A DNA stretch of 22,011 nucleotides, from NCBI GenBank assembly GCA_041158225.1, contig JBEBBU010000090.1:1-22011 (forward strand), given 5' to 3'. The position numbers were made by a program, and so were the translations under genes. Shown here piece after piece: positions 19,278 through 22,011 of the stretch (position 1 is its first letter; every line of letters begins with the position of its first letter). The DNA comes from JBEBBU01 sp041158225. Lineage in GTDB: Bacteria > Pseudomonadota > Gammaproteobacteria > Methylococcales > Methylococcaceae. Below the pieces are notes generated by a model. It searched no databases. It was not told the origin of the DNA and was given only the letters and a program-made list of their open reading frames with translations.

Positions 19278-22011
19278 ATGAGTGATGTAACAGTAAGACA
19301 ACTTGCCGAAGTCGTAGGAATTCCTCTGGAACGACTGCTGGGGCAGCTCGGCGAAGCCGGACTTTCGGTATCCAATGCCGACGACAAACTGAATGATGCA
19401 GAAAAGCTGAAACTTCTGAGCTTCCTGCGCCAGAGCCACGGCAAAGATCAGAATGATCTGGCCGATCCCAAGAGGGTTACCCTGCAGAGAAGGACGGTCA
19501 GCGAACTCAAACAGGGTCAGGTGCCTGGCAAGGGAACCAAGACGATTAGCGTAGAGGTTCGCAAACGCCGAACCTACGTCAAGCGTAGCGAGCTTGAAAC
19601 CCCGGAACGGGCAGAGGACGCTGTTGAAACAGATGTCGCCACCACACCCGAAATAACTGAAAGTGTCACCATAGAGACACCGTCCGTCAGCGAACCTGAA
19701 ACTGCGATCCAGCAGCCTGTTGTTGCTGAAGACGCACATGATGCTGCAACCATGGCAGAACAGACTGCACCCGAAACCAGCAAGCCAAGCCATGCCGAAG
19801 CCGAGCTGGCCACACCCCAGGCTATTCAGCCTCAGGAGACAGCTGCACCCAAAACAGTTGGCACGACCACACCACCAGCAAGACACGAGTCTCCCCGATC
19901 TGCCACACCAGCAGCAGGCGAGCGCAATCAGACAACACGACCACCGCAACGCAACGATGGCTCAAGACCTGCCTCACAGCACACACCGAGGAGCGGAGAT
20001 TCACGTGGTCAGGGACAACAGCGCCCGGGAAGTGCGCCATCATCCTATGCAGGACGCAATAACCCTTCTGCCATAGCCGCAGCTGCCACCCCGCCCCCTT
20101 CACCTGCTGCTGGCCGCAACGATGCTCGCGGCAAAAAGAAGAGCACAGGCAGTGAGCGTGGAGGCCGCCGTGATGAAGACTTCCGCGAAGGTAGTGATGA
20201 CGATGCACGCAAAGGTGGCAACCGCAACAAGAAAAAAGGCAAGGGCACCCGACAGGTTGTACTTCCTGAGCAGAAACATGGTTTTGAAAGACCAACTGCA
20301 CCCGTTGTCCGTGAGGTAAGCGTACCTGAGTCCATTACCCCCTCTGAGCTGGCCTCCAGAATGTCGGTCAAAGGTGCGGAAGTCATCCGCGTCCTGATGA
20401 AGATGGGCGTGATGACCACTATCAACCAGCCCATCGATCAGGATACCGCTGTACTGGTTGTGGAAGAAATGGGCCACACGCCTGTTCTCCATGATGATGA
20501 CCCGCTTGAAACCGAAATCACCGCCAGCATTGCCGCAGAAGCAGATGCCGAGCAGCGCACGCGTGCGCCAGTAGTGACCATAATGGGCCATGTCGATCAT
20601 GGCAAGACATCGTTACTTGACTATATCCGTAAAAGCCGCGTGGCTGCAGGTGAAGCCGGCGGCATCACCCAGCATATTGGCGCCTATCAGGTTAAAACAG
20701 ACCATGGTGCAGTTACCTTCCTCGACACACCAGGTCACGCAGCCTTCACCGCCATGCGTGCACGTGGCGCCAGAGTCACTGATATCGTGATTCTGGTAGT
20801 CGCAGCTGATGATGGTGTCATGCCGCAGACCAAAGAAGCGGTGGAACACTCAAGAGCCGCTGGCGTTCCCATTGTGGTTGCCATGAACAAGATTGACAAA
20901 CCCGATGCCGACCCCGACAGGGTCAAGCAGGAACTGGTCGTTCTCAATGTGGTTCCTGAAGAATGGGGCGGTGATGTGCAGTTTGTACCTGTGTCTGCCA
21001 AAACGGGACAAGGTATCGATGCCCTGATTGACGCGGTACTGATCCAGGCTGAGGTTCTGGAGCTCAAGGCGCCATTCGATACGCCGGCTTCCGGTGTGGT
21101 TCTTGAGTCAAAACTGGAAAAAGGACGCGGGCCAGTCGCTGACATTCTGGTTCAGAGAGGGCATCTGCGTAAGGGTGACTTCATTCTCTGTGGCAAGGAG
21201 TTCGGACGCGTGCGCGCCATGTTCAACGAAAATGGCAAACCGCTGAAGGAAGCCGGGCCAAGCACACCTGTCGAGGTCATCGGACTTTCAGCCGCGCCGG
21301 ATGCCGGCGATGACTTCATAGTGGTTTCTGATGAACGCAAGGCGCGCGAAATCGCAACCCAGCGTGAAGAGAAGCAGCGTCATAGCAAACTGGCGGCTCA
21401 GCAGGCAAACAAGCTTGAAGACCTGTTCTCACGCATGGGAGCCGAAGAAGCCGTAGAGCTTGCGCTGGTGCTGAAAACGGATGTTCAGGGCAGTCTGGAG
21501 GCACTCCGCACCGCCCTCACCGCCCTGTCGACGGACAAGGTCAAGGTCAGGATCATTTCGGGTGGTGTTGGTGGCATCACAGAAACCGACGCCAATCTGG
21601 CGGTAGCATCAAGCGCTATCCTGATTGGCTTCAATGTCAGGGCTGACGCCAGTGCGCGCCGACTGATCGAGGAGCGTGGTCTTGATCTTCACTACTACAG
21701 CGTCATTTACGATGCGATTGACGAAATCAAGAAATCCATCAATGGCATGCTGGAACCTGAATACCGCGAACAGATTGTAGGTATCGCAGAAGTTCGTGAG
21801 GTATTCCGTTCCTCCAAGTTCGGCACCATTGCGGGATGCATGGTGATTGAGGGTCATGTAAAGCGCAATCTGCCCATCCGCGTCCTGCGTGACAATGTCG
21901 TTGTATTCGAGGGCTCGCTTGAATCACTGCGCCGCTTCAAGGATGATGCCGCTGAAGTCAAGGCAGGTATGGAGTGTGGTATTGGTGTCAAGAACTACAC
22001 GGATGTCAGAG
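19278..22011 (+). CDS. infB: Translation initiation factor IF-2, 3' end outside the window
   Basis: 911 codons are present without a stop. The last visible residues, GIGVKNYTDVR, lie about 20 residues from the usual end, so the full protein should have about 930 residues. IF-2 is the GTPase that brings fMet-tRNA to the 30S subunit and drives subunit joining. The N-terminal IF2N-like helix (MSDVTVRQLAEVVGIPLERL) is followed by LQRRTVSELK and VRKRRTYVKR. A long Thr/Pro/Glu/Gln-rich linker follows, then a basic part and a second IF2N (SELASRMSVKGAEVIRVLMK). The G domain has GHVDHGKT at residues 437-444, FLDTPGHAAFT, NKIDK and VSAKTGQG, and domains II to IV follow. An in-frame ATG at 19752 (codon 159) sits close to where E. 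coli makes a shorter IF2-2, but it has no clear RBS. It starts 29 bases after nusA. Confidence 0.97.
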   Translation, partial: MSDVTVRQLAEVVGIPLERLLGQLGEAGLSVSNADDKLNDAEKLKLLSFLRQSHGKDQNDLADPKRVTLQRRTVSELKQGQVPGKGTKTISVEVRKRRTYVKRSELETPERAEDAVETDVATTPEITESVTIETPSVSEPETAIQQPVVAEDAHDAATMAEQTAPETSKPSHAEAELATPQAIQPQETAAPKTVGTTTPPARHESPRSATPAAGERNQTTRPPQRNDGSRPASQHTPRSGDSRGQGQQRPGSAPSSYAGRNNPSAIAAAATPPPSPAAGRNDARGKKKSTGSERGGRRDEDFREGSDDDARKGGNRNKKKGKGTRQVVLPEQKHGFERPTAPVVREVSVPESITPSELASRMSVKGAEVIRVLMKMGVMTTINQPIDQDTAVLVVEEMGHTPVLHDDDPLETEITASIAAEADAEQRTRAPVVTIMGHVDHGKTSLLDYIRKSRVAAGEAGGITQHIGAYQVKTDHGAVTFLDTPGHAAFTAMRARGARVTDIVILVVAADDGVMPQTKEAVEHSRAAGVPIVVAMNKIDKPDADPDRVKQELVVLNVVPEEWGGDVQFVPVSAKTGQGIDALIDAVLIQAEVLELKAPFDTPASGVVLESKLEKGRGPVADILVQRGHLRKGDFILCGKEFGRVRAMFNENGKPLKEAGPSTPVEVIGLSAAPDAGDDFIVVSDERKAREIATQREEKQRHSKLAAQQANKLEDLFSRMGAEEAVELALVLKTDVQGSLEALRTALTALSTDKVKVRIISGGVGGITETDANLAVASSAILIGFNVRADASARRLIEERGLDLHYYSVIYDAIDEIKKSINGMLEPEYREQIVGIAEVREVFRSSKFGTIAGCMVIEGHVKRNLPIRVLRDNVVVFEGSLESLRRFKDDAAEVKAGMECGIGVKNYTDVR

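Noticed and set aside
19173..19949. 258-residue Cys- and Leu-rich open frame on the minus strand opposite infB
   Set aside because: It lies entirely opposite the nusA end and infB start, has low-complexity composition and no recognisable domain; it is a shadow of infB codon usage.

Overview
The window looks like a compact chromosomal segment of a free-living gammaproteobacterium with medium GC content. The evidence is the gene content and order: ffs-dnaX-ybaB-recR, trxB divergent from ftsK, rimP-nusA-infB, and an EF-P locus with lysine-type modification enzymes (EpmA, EpmB) and the modifiable K34 in EF-P. The protein sequences resemble E. coli orthologues throughout. The genus cannot be fixed from the sequence. 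I see no mobile element, phage gene, CRISPR array, tRNA or rRNA.

Layout, left to right. (1) 1-3670, plus strand: the 3' part of trhP (tRNA wobble-uridine hydroxylation), rraA, ispH (last step of the MEP isoprenoid pathway), a single-domain rhodanese and hslR (S4-domain ribosome rescue factor). (2) 3671-5648, plus strand: its own promoter, with an unusual inverted repeat, followed by three tightly packed enzymes of unknown joint function: a SnoaL/ketosteroid-isomerase-like protein, a GNAT acetyltransferase and a nitrilase-superfamily amidase. This is the best candidate for an undescribed pathway. (3) 5640-9105: trxB (minus strand) divergent from ftsK. (4) 9113-12267, plus strand: the 4.5S SRP RNA gene with a near-consensus promoter, then dnaX, ybaB, recR and a HIT-family hydrolase. 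(5) 12283-13706: a small membrane-anchored protein of unknown function (minus strand) divergent from a cytosolic 5'-nucleotidase. (6) 13692-16361: epmB (minus strand) divergent from efp-epmA, so EF-P, its lysine aminomutase and its lysyl-ligase sit together. (7) 16367-17098: lpxH (minus strand, lipid A synthesis). (8) 17136-22011, plus strand: extended -10 promoter, structured leader with an intrinsic terminator, then rimP, nusA and infB, the last running off the window.

The segment is mostly housekeeping: translation and tRNA or ribosome quality (trhP, hslR, efp, epmA/B, rimP, infB), transcription (nusA), replication and repair (dnaX, recR, ybaB), division (ftsK), protein targeting (ffs), redox (trxB) and envelope precursors (ispH, lpxH). 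Genes are packed very tightly. Two convergent pairs overlap at their 3' ends and two more are 5-15 bases apart, with no visible terminators between them. The most interesting non-coding signals are the dyad at 3686-3730, the possible pseudoknot and terminator in the rimP leader, the hairpin at the efp/epmA junction together with an epmA reading frame that seems to begin upstream of any normal start codon, and a consensus DnaA box at the putative ftsK transcription start.
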